DNA of 64,000 nucleotides from Chitinophagaceae bacterium UBA1930 (GTDB lineage Bacteria > Bacteroidota > Bacteroidia > Chitinophagales > Chitinophagaceae): assembly GCA_002337145.1 (NCBI GenBank), contig DDFK01000002.1:1364868-1428867 (forward strand), written 5' to 3'. The position numbers were made by a program, and so were the translations under genes. Below, one piece after another: positions 42,321 to 51,555 of the stretch. The notes under the pieces are model-generated. The model was not told the origin of the DNA and did no database searches. It was given only the letters and a program-made list of their open reading frames with translations. How positions within the stretch are numbered: position 1 is the first letter of the stretch; every line of letters begins with the position of its first letter.

Positions 42321-43259
42321 ATGGGCAACTATAAAATCTCAATTTGTATTCCTGCATATATGCGTGTAAACTACTTGGAAAGGTTGCTGACCAGTATTGC
42401 ATCGCAGACATTCACGAATTTTGAGGTGATTGTAGCCGATGACAGTACGGACAATTCAGTAGAAAACCTTCTGAAGCAGTTCACGGATCAATTCCCTATT
42501 CAATACTTTAGGAATATCCCAGCTTTGGGTACTCCTGCCAACTGGAACTTTGCAATTTCAAAAGCATCTGGCGATTGGATAAAATTGATGCATGACGATG
42601 ATTGGTTCTCTTCGCCCAATAGTTTACAGGAGTTTGCCAATAAGATAGAAGAAGGAGCCAAGTTTATTTTTTCAGCTTATAACAATGTTTTCGAAAGTAG
42701 CAACAAGGTAGAAAGTGTAACAACGAACATCCGATCAGGTAACAAGATTGTACAGCAACCAATGCTATTGCTTGCACATAACATTATTGGACCGCCGAGT
42801 GTAACCATGATACATAGAAGCTTTGTTGAAAAATATGACGAGCGATTGAAGTGGCGTGTGGACCTGGAATTTTATATCCGTGTTTTGCAAAAGGAAAAAG
42901 CATTTAGCTATATACAGCAAACTTTAATAAATGTGGGCATCAGTGATTCTCAGGTAACGCAAAGCTGTTTATATAAACCAGAAGTGGAATTACCGGAAGG
43001 ATGGCTTTTGTTGCAGAAATATGGCGTTGCACCTTTACAAAATATTTGGGTGTACGATGCCTGGTGGCGTCTGCTTAGAAACTTGGAAATAAAAAACACT
43101 GAACAATTAAGGGTCTATGGCCAAGAAGAATGGCCAGCAGTAATTACAGCAATGGTAAAAGATTTGGCTACTGTTCCGCAATCTGTATTGAAAATAGGTG
43201 CTTTGTCAAAACTAATGATGGCGTTTTCATTTCTTAAAAACAAAAATAAAACCATCTGA
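42321..43259 (+). CDS. Glycosyltransferase family 2
   Basis: A 312-residue GT2 enzyme starting ISICIPAYMRVNYLERLLTSIASQTFTNFEVIVADDSTD, with the catalytic metal motif in WIKLMHDDDWF (D-D-D) and a GPPSVTMIHRSF acceptor-side segment. It adds one sugar to the growing glycan; donor and acceptor are unknown. The next glycosyltransferase starts 2 bases after its stop. Confidence 0.92.
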   Translation: MGNYKISICIPAYMRVNYLERLLTSIASQTFTNFEVIVADDSTDNSVENLLKQFTDQFPIQYFRNIPALGTPANWNFAISKASGDWIKLMHDDDWFSSPNSLQEFANKIEEGAKFIFSAYNNVFESSNKVESVTTNIRSGNKIVQQPMLLLAHNIIGPPSVTMIHRSFVEKYDERLKWRVDLEFYIRVLQKEKAFSYIQQTLINVGISDSQVTQSCLYKPEVELPEGWLLLQKYGVAPLQNIWVYDAWWRLLRNLEIKNTEQLRVYGQEEWPAVITAMVKDLATVPQSVLKIGALSKLMMAFSFLKNKNKTI

Positions 43260-43261
43260 CC

Positions 43262-44266
43262 GTGTTGCTTTCTATCATAATTGTAAACTATAAATCATCG
43301 GAACAAATCATTGATTGCATTAACAGTGCAATACAATACAAATCGATCAACGAGTTTGAATGGATTGTTGTGGACAATGCTTCTAACGATAATAGTGAAT
43401 ATGATATAACCAGCAGGTTCCCTTTTATAAGATGGCTACCGATGAATTATAATGCGGGTTTCGCAAGGGCCAACAATTATGGAATTGAACAAAGTAAAGG
43501 GGATGCCGTTTTATTATTGAACCCCGATACACTTGTTATTAATGATTGCATTAAAGCCTGCTTCAATAAATTCCTGTCAACTAATTACATTGCCTGCGGC
43601 GTTCAGTTATACTATCCTAATGGGAAACCACAGATATCGGGTAATTTTTTTATGAAAGGCGGGCTTAATCATTTACTGCCATTGCCTTATTGGGGAAAGC
43701 TTTTAAGAACAGTTGCATTTGCTTTTAAAGTAAAAAAAACAAATGTGGAACAAGCTTCTGCTATTGAGGAAGTTGATTGGATAAGCGGTGCTTTTTTAAT
43801 GACCAGAAAAACAGCCATTGAGAAAGCAGGCTTGTTGGATGAGGACTTTTTTTTATATGCGGAAGAGGTGGAATGGTGCAGCAGGTTGATGAAACATGGA
43901 AAGCTTTGCATTTTTGGGGATATAGCCATGACCCATATTGGCGGGCAAACCATTAATGAAGTAACCGATGCAGCAGATAAAACGTACGAAGGCTTATTTG
44001 ATAAAAAAGGCTTGCAGTTAATTGTTAGCAATCATGTTAGAATAAGGAAGCAGTTTGGCATTGGCTGGTTTTTATTCCAGTTGCTGAATTATACATTTGC
44101 CATACCTGTTTTTTTTGTTGCTAGTTTTATCGATAACTTATTGAGGCTTCAAAACCCTTTTAAGGATTTCTCCAAGGCAATGGGGTTATTGAGAAACGTG
44201 ACCAAAGTGTGGTTTTTGGCACCTACCATAATTGCTAACAAGCCGCATTTTTATAAAATGTTTTGA
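43262..44266 (+). CDS. Glycosyltransferase family 2 (GTG start)
   Basis: A 334-residue GT2 enzyme starting at GTG 43262, two bases after the previous stop, which suggests translational coupling. It starts LLSIIIVNYKSSEQIIDCINSA, with NAGFARANNYGIEQSKGDAVLLLNPDTLV (N-x-D) and WISGAFLMTRKTAIEKAGLLDEDFFLYAEEVEWCSRLMKHG, typical of rhamnosyl-type GT2 proteins. A C-terminal hydrophobic segment may anchor it. It is convergent with the flippase gene, only 3 bases apart. Confidence 0.9.
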   Translation: MLLSIIIVNYKSSEQIIDCINSAIQYKSINEFEWIVVDNASNDNSEYDITSRFPFIRWLPMNYNAGFARANNYGIEQSKGDAVLLLNPDTLVINDCIKACFNKFLSTNYIACGVQLYYPNGKPQISGNFFMKGGLNHLLPLPYWGKLLRTVAFAFKVKKTNVEQASAIEEVDWISGAFLMTRKTAIEKAGLLDEDFFLYAEEVEWCSRLMKHGKLCIFGDIAMTHIGGQTINEVTDAADKTYEGLFDKKGLQLIVSNHVRIRKQFGIGWFLFQLLNYTFAIPVFFVASFIDNLLRLQNPFKDFSKAMGLLRNVTKVWFLAPTIIANKPHFYKMF

Positions 44267-44269
44267 GTG

Positions 44270-45757
44270 CTACTTATTTCTCCATTTATTCCATAGCTGT
44301 TTGGCATCCGGTGTAAGGTCAAACAGGAAAATACCGCCAATCATCAATCCTGAAAACACAACCCCTCTTACAATCATGCCTAACCAACCTGGTATGCCAT
44401 TCAATAATGCATAGCAAGTTGTAAAAACTGTAGCCGTTAAAATAATACTGTACAATGTTTTTAGGGTAAAGGGCTGCATTCCAAACTTTCTTCTCAAAAA
44501 CTCAAACCGAACCAAATTGTAAACAACAATGGAAGAAAGGTCCGCAAAAGCTGACCCCAGTATTCCCATGTGCTTAACCAGGAAATAGGTGAGGGGTAGC
44601 CGCAAAGCCAGTAACAGTATGCCACACAAAAAATCGAAACGCCAAAAGACTGATGTTCCTATTACAAGATTATTTATTCCCGTACCTGCATCTATTATCC
44701 TTGCAAAGGCAAGAACCAATAATGTGCTGATACCCGCTTTGTAATTTGCTTGAATGTTCAATATATCTAAACCATGTTCAATATTCAACCAAATATTTCC
44801 AAAAACAAACATAGACATCAATAACAGGTTAATAGAAGATCTAGAATATATCCGCTCAATTTCTTTCATGTTCTTATCCTTCCAGGCCCTGGATAAAAGC
44901 CCGGCAGATATTGGTTGTATGCTTCTTTGTGGAACCTGTATTAAATTGGATATATATTGTGCAAGCGTAAAAATACCTACGGAAGCAAGTCCAAGTTGTG
45001 TAAAGCTGGCTATTACTATACTGTCTATTGTTCCTGCTAACGAAATAATCCATGTGCCACTATAAATTAGTAACTGCATGGAAAGGATTTTTTTATAGAA
45101 TTTTTTGGTTACCCTACTTATCTTAAAAGTCAAATGCAATTTCCCAATTCTTATCATGTAAATACATAGCACAATAAAGATGATAAAGTATAAACTGGAG
45201 AACAAATAGATGAACTGGTTAAATGCAATTACTTTGAAATAAAACAAGAGGATAAAGACGCTTGTAATTAAACGCAGCAATGTTTCCCGCAGAAAATTGG
45301 ATATCACTGTTTTCTGGGTGGCCCAGCAAAGACTTTCCAAAATGGAAAAGCACAACAGGCCCAATGCAAAAGGGAATATCCAATAATAGTAATCGACAAT
45401 AAGGCTGGAAGTATTTACATAATTCTTTACGATGAACGGCTTCAGGTAAATGCCTGCAATCATTACAAGAACAAACCCGATCAATGATGTAAACATTGCC
45501 CAGCTTATCAGGTCTATTTTTTTTTCTTCAAGGTTATCCTTGTAATAAGGGTAGAACTTATAAATAATCGGAATTACCCCAAGACTTGCAAACGCATAAA
45601 TATTCTGGCCAAAATCAAGAAATATTTTAGTAAGCCCAAATTGCTCCTGTGTAAAAGAGCCATTGCGTACGTAGAAATAAGTATTGATCAACCCAATGAA
45701 AAAACCAATATAAACCAATACACTTGAAATGAATGTCTGCTTTCGTAAGGTGCCCAT
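44270..45757 (-). CDS. Polysaccharide flippase (Wzx/MurJ-like, MOP superfamily)
   Basis: A 495-residue polytopic protein with about 14 hydrophobic segments, of the polysaccharide transport group of the MOP superfamily. It starts MGTLRKQTFISSVLVYIGFFIGLINTYFYVRNGSFTQEQFGL, as in lipopolysaccharide biosynthesis flippases. It would move lipid-linked oligosaccharide made by the neighbouring glycosyltransferases to the periplasmic side. It is on the opposite strand to them. Charged residues in the membrane region are few, as usual. Confidence 0.88.
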   Translation of the reverse strand: MGTLRKQTFISSVLVYIGFFIGLINTYFYVRNGSFTQEQFGLTKIFLDFGQNIYAFASLGVIPIIYKFYPYYKDNLEEKKIDLISWAMFTSLIGFVLVMIAGIYLKPFIVKNYVNTSSLIVDYYYWIFPFALGLLCFSILESLCWATQKTVISNFLRETLLRLITSVFILLFYFKVIAFNQFIYLFSSLYFIIFIVLCIYMIRIGKLHLTFKISRVTKKFYKKILSMQLLIYSGTWIISLAGTIDSIVIASFTQLGLASVGIFTLAQYISNLIQVPQRSIQPISAGLLSRAWKDKNMKEIERIYSRSSINLLLMSMFVFGNIWLNIEHGLDILNIQANYKAGISTLLVLAFARIIDAGTGINNLVIGTSVFWRFDFLCGILLLALRLPLTYFLVKHMGILGSAFADLSSIVVYNLVRFEFLRRKFGMQPFTLKTLYSIILTATVFTTCYALLNGIPGWLGMIVRGVVFSGLMIGGIFLFDLTPDAKQLWNKWRNK

Positions 45758-45828
45758 AACAATGATCTAAGCGTATTTTTCAAATATAGAAATGGATACC
45801 AATGCCCAGTCTGACTATCAAAGCTTTT

Positions 45829-48330
45829 CTAAATAGCTGTTATACTTTTCTTTTTAATCAACCAAACCAAAGAAGCAATCAATAATAACCATATAATAGC
45901 AGAAGCCATAATAGCTAGCTTATTATTATTGTAAAATGAAGCTGGTTTGAATTCAAAAACGATGGCATGCTTTCCTGCAGGAACGGATAGCCCTCTTAGT
46001 ACATAGTTGGTAGCAACAATAGGGGCTTCTTTGCCATCAATTTTTGCAGTCCATCCCGCATCATAAAAAACTTCGCTGAATACAGCAAACTGATTGTTGC
46101 TGCTTGATGATTGATATTCCACCACATCATTGTCATTCTTGATAAGCTTAATGGTGGCCATGGAATCTACACCATTGCCTATAACAATTTTCTGTCTGTC
46201 AGCTTCATTTACAATAGCAGTGTCTTTGGGATTAAAATTAGTCAGTGCATTCATGACATCCGCTGGGCTCTTTTCAAACCTTACTGCTTTAACAAACCAG
46301 CAAGCTCCCAGTGCATCAGGGTTTTGTTGAACAGATGCTGGCCTTGTCTGGTCGCCAGGCAATAACAGATATTTTGTATTCAGCATATTTATTACAGGCA
46401 TACAATTAGGGAAATTGTACAACTGCTTTTCAATAAGGTCTTGATAAATGCTGAGCTTTGCAGGATGGTAGCCACCAATTGATTTGTGATAATAGGAGTT
46501 CAATGCACCTGCATTGAATGCACTCGAAACACCTTGTCTTAAATCAAATACCCTATAATAACCTGTGTCCTTTAAAATTTGTTTGTCGGCTGCTGACTGT
46601 GTAAAATAGCTTTCATTTTCTGCCTCTTCCTGGTAGTTTTCACTTTTCAGGTACTTTGTGTCTATACCAAAAATGTCTATCATGGCAGCTACACCAACGG
46701 TAGCCAATAATATGGTAGCATTTAATTTTCTTTTGATGAATAAAGCCACCAATAACCCGATAAGTCCACAAAAAATAAATGTCCTGAAAATTTCATTCAT
46801 AAATAGGCTCTTCCTGTCTGCTCTCAGCCCGTTTACAAAAGCTTTTACAGATTGGCTGATGGTTGCCTGTTGTTGTGCATCAGCAATTGAGCTCACTTGC
46901 TTAACCAATGCCTTATCAGTGTCGCCTGAAAAATCTGAACTGGCATATAGTACAAGCGTCACTACAAATACACTTGCTACAATTAGAAGCCCTTTTTTAT
47001 ATTGTTTCCACAATGCTTCCTTATTATCCGAAGCAATAATTTTTTCCAATGAAAGTGCTGCCATTAAACAAAGCAGAAAAGTAGGTACTACCAATATCAT
47101 ACTTGGTGCCCTAAATTTATTGTACATCGGCAGGTACTTTAAAAGTGCCAAATTGAACCCTTCAAAATATTTGCCCCAACTCATCATCAGCGTCAATATG
47201 CAAGTGGCAAGTATCCACCATTTATATTTTTTGTCAACAATTACAAAGCCAATCAATGCCAAAAAGCAAACGATGGCGCCAGCATAGGGTGGCCCAGATG
47301 TGCCTACACCATCAATTCCACCCCAATAAAACTGCATGTATTGCTGTAGTTGCTGTCCCAGCCCCTGAGGCATCTCCTGTAAAGCTTCTACGGCTTTTGA
47401 CTTGTCCTCTGCAACTTCCATGTTATTGCTACTGCCGCCATAAATCCGGGGAAACATCATTACCAATGGTTCTGTCTTAAATATACTGTAGCTCAGTGCA
47501 TACTCAGTTGTTAAGCCTGTTGCGGTAGCATTGCCTTTTCCATCTGCTAAAACACTTCCTCCACGTATGGATTTTTTTGCATACTCGGCAGTTGTAAATA
47601 ACGTAACTGCGTTCACTAAAATTCCAATCAATGCAGCAACTATGGTAATGCTTGTGGCAGAAAGAAGGTGCTTAAAGTCTTTTTGTTTTATCCAGCTAAT
47701 GCCATACGAAATACTCATTACAACTGCAATAATGCATGCGTAATAAGTAATCTGTAAATGGTTTGCACTAATAAGCAATGCGGTAAATAAGGCAGTGAGT
47801 GCTGCCCCGTATATATATTTCTTATGGTAAACAAGCATGATAGCACCAATAAAAGCGGGCAGGTACGCAAGGGCCCGCATTTTTGTATCGTGACCAGCAG
47901 CTATAATAATTGGATTGTAAGTAGCATATGCGTATGCCAATGCACTAATGATGCCTATATAAGGATTGATTCTTAAAACCTGGCTTAGAAAGTAGAAACA
48001 GATACAAGCTAGAAAAAAGAAATTTATTGGCTTTGGAAGTTTTAAGCTTAGAACATCGCCTATCACACCAATAGAAACCGGGTTCTGCTCTTCCAACGCA
48101 ATTTGATAGGCCGGCATCCCACTAAACATGCCATTGGTCCATAAAGGAAAATGACCATGCTCTGCTTTGTAAGCAAAAGAGTTTTGTGCCATCCCTTTCC
48201 ATTGCGTAACATCATGCTGTTGCAACACCTTGCCTTCCAGTGCAGGCTTGCAATAAATCAACGCCACTATTAAAAAAACAGCAACGGCAATAACATGGGG
48301 CAGAATTTTTTTCCAGTTTATGTTCTTCAT
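45829..48330 (-). CDS. YfhO family membrane protein
   Basis: A 833-residue protein with many membrane helices (about 12-14 in the first 560 residues) and a soluble C-terminal domain (about 575-800), then two last helices, the layout of YfhO. In Gram-positives YfhO links to lipoteichoic acid glycosylation; in Bacteroidota it is a large, uncharacterised, possibly glycosyltransferase-like envelope protein. The ATG at 48330 (MKNINWKKILPHV) is preferred over 48375, which gives an unlikely soluble leader. Its position beside the glycan locus fits an envelope role. Confidence 0.88.
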   Translation of the reverse strand: MKNINWKKILPHVIAVAVFLIVALIYCKPALEGKVLQQHDVTQWKGMAQNSFAYKAEHGHFPLWTNGMFSGMPAYQIALEEQNPVSIGVIGDVLSLKLPKPINFFFLACICFYFLSQVLRINPYIGIISALAYAYATYNPIIIAAGHDTKMRALAYLPAFIGAIMLVYHKKYIYGAALTALFTALLISANHLQITYYACIIAVVMSISYGISWIKQKDFKHLLSATSITIVAALIGILVNAVTLFTTAEYAKKSIRGGSVLADGKGNATATGLTTEYALSYSIFKTEPLVMMFPRIYGGSSNNMEVAEDKSKAVEALQEMPQGLGQQLQQYMQFYWGGIDGVGTSGPPYAGAIVCFLALIGFVIVDKKYKWWILATCILTLMMSWGKYFEGFNLALLKYLPMYNKFRAPSMILVVPTFLLCLMAALSLEKIIASDNKEALWKQYKKGLLIVASVFVVTLVLYASSDFSGDTDKALVKQVSSIADAQQQATISQSVKAFVNGLRADRKSLFMNEIFRTFIFCGLIGLLVALFIKRKLNATILLATVGVAAMIDIFGIDTKYLKSENYQEEAENESYFTQSAADKQILKDTGYYRVFDLRQGVSSAFNAGALNSYYHKSIGGYHPAKLSIYQDLIEKQLYNFPNCMPVINMLNTKYLLLPGDQTRPASVQQNPDALGACWFVKAVRFEKSPADVMNALTNFNPKDTAIVNEADRQKIVIGNGVDSMATIKLIKNDNDVVEYQSSSSNNQFAVFSEVFYDAGWTAKIDGKEAPIVATNYVLRGLSVPAGKHAIVFEFKPASFYNNNKLAIMASAIIWLLLIASLVWLIKKKSITAI

Positions 48331-48387
48331 TATATCTTTTTTATGCGGTTGGCAAATTAATGCTATTTTCCACATTAAAATAAATGT

Positions 48388-48669
48388 ATGCGTGGGCTTT
48401 TGTTCATAAGTAGGGTGGCACTGATATGCAACCTGTGCTACCTGGTTACGGTTGGTGCCAGGTATATCAAGTTAAGTGGTGTGCCAAGGTATGTGGAAGG
48501 TACCATTGCGGTGCTTGGAATTGTTGCCATCTTCCTCAACTTTTTCGTGAATATTGCATGGATAAGCAGTGTGGCCCTAAAAAAGAAAGGCATACCCATG
48601 TATCTTGCCATCGTTAACCTGTTGTTCCTCATTTTTCAATTGCTCAATATTTCCATTTTTCAGTTATGA
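48388..48669 (+). CDS. Small three-helix membrane protein
   Basis: A 93-residue protein with three hydrophobic segments (about 4-24, 38-60 and 72-92) and no domain I recognise. It overlaps the start of the queuosine-precursor transporter gene by 4 bases (ATGA), so the two are almost certainly translated together, and it may assist that transporter. No homologue is recalled. It starts 57 bases from the divergent yfhO gene. Confidence 0.7.
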   Translation: MRGLLFISRVALICNLCYLVTVGARYIKLSGVPRYVEGTIAVLGIVAIFLNFFVNIAWISSVALKKKGIPMYLAIVNLLFLIFQLLNISIFQL

Positions 48670-49475
48670 TAACAGATATACTTAAAAGCAGGCCCACCAA
48701 ACTGTTCCTGGGCATGAGTGCCTTTTTTGTGGCCAATGCCTTGATAGCAGAGTGTATTGGCGGCAAGATATTTTCGCTGGAAAGTACTTTTGGCTTCAAG
48801 CCTTTCAACTTTACCCTATTGGGCGAAAGTGGCCTTTCATTTTCGTTGACCTGCGGCGTGCTGTTATGGCCATTGGAGTTTATTATGACAGATATTGTGA
48901 ATGAGTACTATGGCCCCAAAGCCGTAAAAAGGATTTCGTGGACGGCCGTATCATTAATTACCTACGCCTTCCTGATGTTTTACCTGGCAATGGAAACCAC
49001 GCCGCCAGGCTGGTGGGTGGCTTCAAAAACAGACCAAGGCATACCCAATATGCAATCGGCTTTCTCGGGCATTTTTGGACAGGGCATGTGGATAATTGTT
49101 GGTAGCATTGCCGCTTTTTTGGTGAGCCAGATTATAGACGTAACCGTTTTTCATTGGATAAAAAGAAAAACAGGCCCTAAGAAAATGTGGCTAAGGGCTA
49201 CGGGCTCTACCTTGGTGTCGCAACTGGTTGACAGTTTTGTTGTACTCTTTATTGCATTTAAAATTGGCAACAACTGGAGCTGGCAAAAAGTACTGGCTAT
49301 ATGCATGGTAAACTATACCTACAAGTTTACCATGGCCATTGTTTTAACGCCTGTAATTTATGGGGCCGAAAAACTGATTGACCGCTACCTGGGCCATGAT
49401 GTGGCCACCAGAATGAAACGGGCAGCCATGGGGCAGGGGCAAAGCGATTTTGAAAACATACCTACTGCCGGTTGA
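48666..49475 (+). CDS. Queuosine precursor transporter (YhhQ/COG1738)
   Basis: A 269-residue membrane protein with six or seven helices. The pattern FVANALIAECIGGKIF, LLWPLEFIMTDIVNEYYGPKAVKRISW and TGSTLVSQLVDSFVVLFIAF is characteristic of the YhhQ (vitamin-uptake-like) family that imports queuosine precursors (preQ0/preQ1) for tRNA modification. No preQ1 riboswitch can be present because the start lies inside the upstream gene. It is convergent with the M20 amidohydrolase. Confidence 0.9.
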   Translation: MITDILKSRPTKLFLGMSAFFVANALIAECIGGKIFSLESTFGFKPFNFTLLGESGLSFSLTCGVLLWPLEFIMTDIVNEYYGPKAVKRISWTAVSLITYAFLMFYLAMETTPPGWWVASKTDQGIPNMQSAFSGIFGQGMWIIVGSIAAFLVSQIIDVTVFHWIKRKTGPKKMWLRATGSTLVSQLVDSFVVLFIAFKIGNNWSWQKVLAICMVNYTYKFTMAIVLTPVIYGAEKLIDRYLGHDVATRMKRAAMGQGQSDFENIPTAG

Positions 49476-50774
49476 TTATTTGGTAACGGTTTTTGTTTTG
49501 GCATAATCAAAAACCAATTGGCAAAATGTTTTTACACCTACATCCAGTTTGCTATCGTCTATAAAAAAATCGGGTGTATGGTGCGGCGGTGCGTTCTTGG
49601 GATCATTGCCAATGGGCATGCCGCCAAAATAGAAAAAGAAGCTGGGTACTTTTTCACCAAAGAAAGAAAAATCTTCAGCACCTGTTACCCAATTCATTTC
49701 ACGCACATGGGCAGTACCTGCGGCTTTCTCTAAAGAAGGTACCATTTGCTTTACCAACTCGGGTGTATTATAGGTAACCAATGTTTTGTTTTCTATGCTA
49801 ATATCTGCCGTGGCATGGTACGTGGCTGCAATGCTGGTGGCAACATTCTTTACTTCTGCCAATACTTTATTGCGTATGTCTTTGTCCAGATTGCGTATGG
49901 TGCCCAGCATTTCTGCCTCTTCGGGAATGATGTTGAAACGAACGCCGCTATGTATGGCCCCAACAGTAATTACAACAGGTGCCTGCGTCAAGTCGCTTTC
50001 GCGGCTAACAATGCCTTGCAATGCATTGATGATTTGCGACGAAACATAAATGGGGTCAACGCCCAACCAGGGCTGGCTGCCGTGGCTCGACTTACCATGC
50101 ACTTTTATTTTAAACAAATCGGCACTTGCCATAAATGCCCCGCTTTTATATTGTATGTCGCCTGCGGGTATATTGCTTTCTATATGCATACCAAAAGCCA
50201 CTTCTACCTTGGGGTTATCCAATGCACCTTCTTTTACCATCAGGTTTGCACCGCCTTCCTCACCTTCGGGGGCACCTTCTTCGCTTGGCTGAAAAAGGAA
50301 TACCACCGTGCCGGGTATATCGGCCTTTAACTTGCTCAGCACTTCTGCCGCACCCATTAGCATGGCGGTATGGCTATCGTGACCGCAAGCATGCATCACA
50401 CCTACTTTCTGTCCATTGTAATCTGCTGTTACGGTCGATTTGAAAGGCAGGTTGTTCCTTTCAATTACAGGCAGTGCATCCATGTCGGCCCGCAGGGCAA
50501 CAACGGGTCCGGGTTTGCCTCCTTTCAAAATGCCCACCACGCCTGTTTTTGCCACGCCTGTCCTTACTTCAATGCCTAGGGCCTGTAAATGCTCTGCCAC
50601 TTTTTTGGCGGTATTGAATTCACGGTTGCTCAGCTCGGGGTGCTCATGAAAGTCCCTACGCCATGCAATTACTTTTTGTTTCACATCGGCCACTTTGGTA
50701 TCTAACGATGCTGGTGTGTTCTGTGCCGCAGCAGTTGCCGCAACAAACAATAAAGCGGGTAGCAGGTATCTCAT
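49476..50774 (-). CDS. M20-family amidohydrolase, secreted
   Basis: A 432-residue metallopeptidase-like hydrolase of the M20D (N-acyl-amino acid/hippurate hydrolase) type. A signal peptide (MRYLLPALLFVAATAAAQ) precedes the catalytic domain with VALRADMDALPV, MHACGHDSHTAMLMGAA (metal-binding Cys/His) and SEEGAPEGEEGG, plus a dimerisation insert around SSHGSQPWLGVDPI. The C-terminus has the EDFSFFGEKVPSFFFYFG metal ligand segment. It probably cleaves acyl-amino acids or peptides in the periplasm. Its stop abuts that of the transporter gene. Confidence 0.92.
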   Translation of the reverse strand: MRYLLPALLFVAATAAAQNTPASLDTKVADVKQKVIAWRRDFHEHPELSNREFNTAKKVAEHLQALGIEVRTGVAKTGVVGILKGGKPGPVVALRADMDALPVIERNNLPFKSTVTADYNGQKVGVMHACGHDSHTAMLMGAAEVLSKLKADIPGTVVFLFQPSEEGAPEGEEGGANLMVKEGALDNPKVEVAFGMHIESNIPAGDIQYKSGAFMASADLFKIKVHGKSSHGSQPWLGVDPIYVSSQIINALQGIVSRESDLTQAPVVITVGAIHSGVRFNIIPEEAEMLGTIRNLDKDIRNKVLAEVKNVATSIAATYHATADISIENKTLVTYNTPELVKQMVPSLEKAAGTAHVREMNWVTGAEDFSFFGEKVPSFFFYFGGMPIGNDPKNAPPHHTPDFFIDDSKLDVGVKTFCQLVFDYAKTKTVTK

Positions 50775-50824
50775 GAAGCTGTTTTTATTTGGGTACTAAG
50801 CTAGGTAATTGCCATGATAATTGC

Positions 50825-50841
50825 TTGCACCGATGGTGCAA
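50825..50841. promoter_or_regulatory. Short dyad upstream of the sigma factor gene
   Basis: TTGCACC-GAT-GGTGCAA is a perfect 7-bp dyad in the 150-base gap between the amidohydrolase and sigma-factor genes, 84 bases before the latter's ATG. It may be an operator. Confidence 0.35.
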
Positions 50842-50924
50842 TCGCACTGTGCATGAAATATGTTTATCCAATTGCCATTAGGCAGCAACTGCCATCCATT
50901 TCACCTCTTTAAAAATAATTGGCC

Positions 50925-51554
50925 ATGCAAGTAAGGGTAGCCCAGCCATTTGGTGTATTACTAACAGCAAAGGAAATAGAACAGCTAAACAATAAGCGTT
51001 TGCAAGCAACAGCAGCAAAAAATACGGATACGGATTTTTTTGAGAAAGCCTTTTATACTTATTACGAAGGGCTGCATCGTTATGCCTATACCATGCTAAA
51101 AGACAATGAAGCTGCCAAAGATGCCGTGCAGCATGTATTTGCCAATGTTTGGGCAAAAAGGGAAACCGTACAACAGCAGGGTGCTTTTAAATCTTACCTG
51201 TACAGGTCGGTACACAATTATTGCATCAATACAAAACTGCGGGGCAGGCCTACCGAAATGCTGCCACCCGAAGACCGTATGCCTGTTACCAACCCCGATT
51301 TTATTGCGGAAGCAAAAGCCCTGCAGCAACAGGTGCTGGCTACCATAGAGCAGTTGCCGCTTCAATGCAAACAGGTGTTCCTTAAAAGCAGGGAAGAAGA
51401 GAAGCCGTACAAGGCCATTGCCGAAGAACTGGGCATCTCCATTAAAACGGTGGAAGCCCATATGGGCAAGGCGTTGAAGATATTGCGTAGGGAGCTTGCC
51501 TCCTTTATCCATCTTTTGCTGTTAAGCTTTATCAATTATTATAACCAATTATAG
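50925..51554 (+). CDS. FecR-associated ECF sigma factor (Bacteroidota type)
   Basis: A 209-residue sigma-70 protein from the ATG at 50925 (a TTG two codons earlier is possible). Region 2 is in FFEKAFYTYYEGLHRYAYTMLKDNEAAKDAVQHVFANVWAKRE and region 4 in LPLQCKQVFLKSREEEKPYKAIAEELGISIKTVEAHMGKALKILR. It is the first gene of a trio with FecR (next ATG 1 base after its stop) and an STN-domain outer membrane protein. In Bacteroidota such factors are released by FecR in response to an outer membrane signal. Confidence 0.92.
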   Translation: MQVRVAQPFGVLLTAKEIEQLNNKRLQATAAKNTDTDFFEKAFYTYYEGLHRYAYTMLKDNEAAKDAVQHVFANVWAKRETVQQQGAFKSYLYRSVHNYCINTKLRGRPTEMLPPEDRMPVTNPDFIAEAKALQQQVLATIEQLPLQCKQVFLKSREEEKPYKAIAEELGISIKTVEAHMGKALKILRRELASFIHLLLLSFINYYNQL

Positions 51555-51555
51555 T

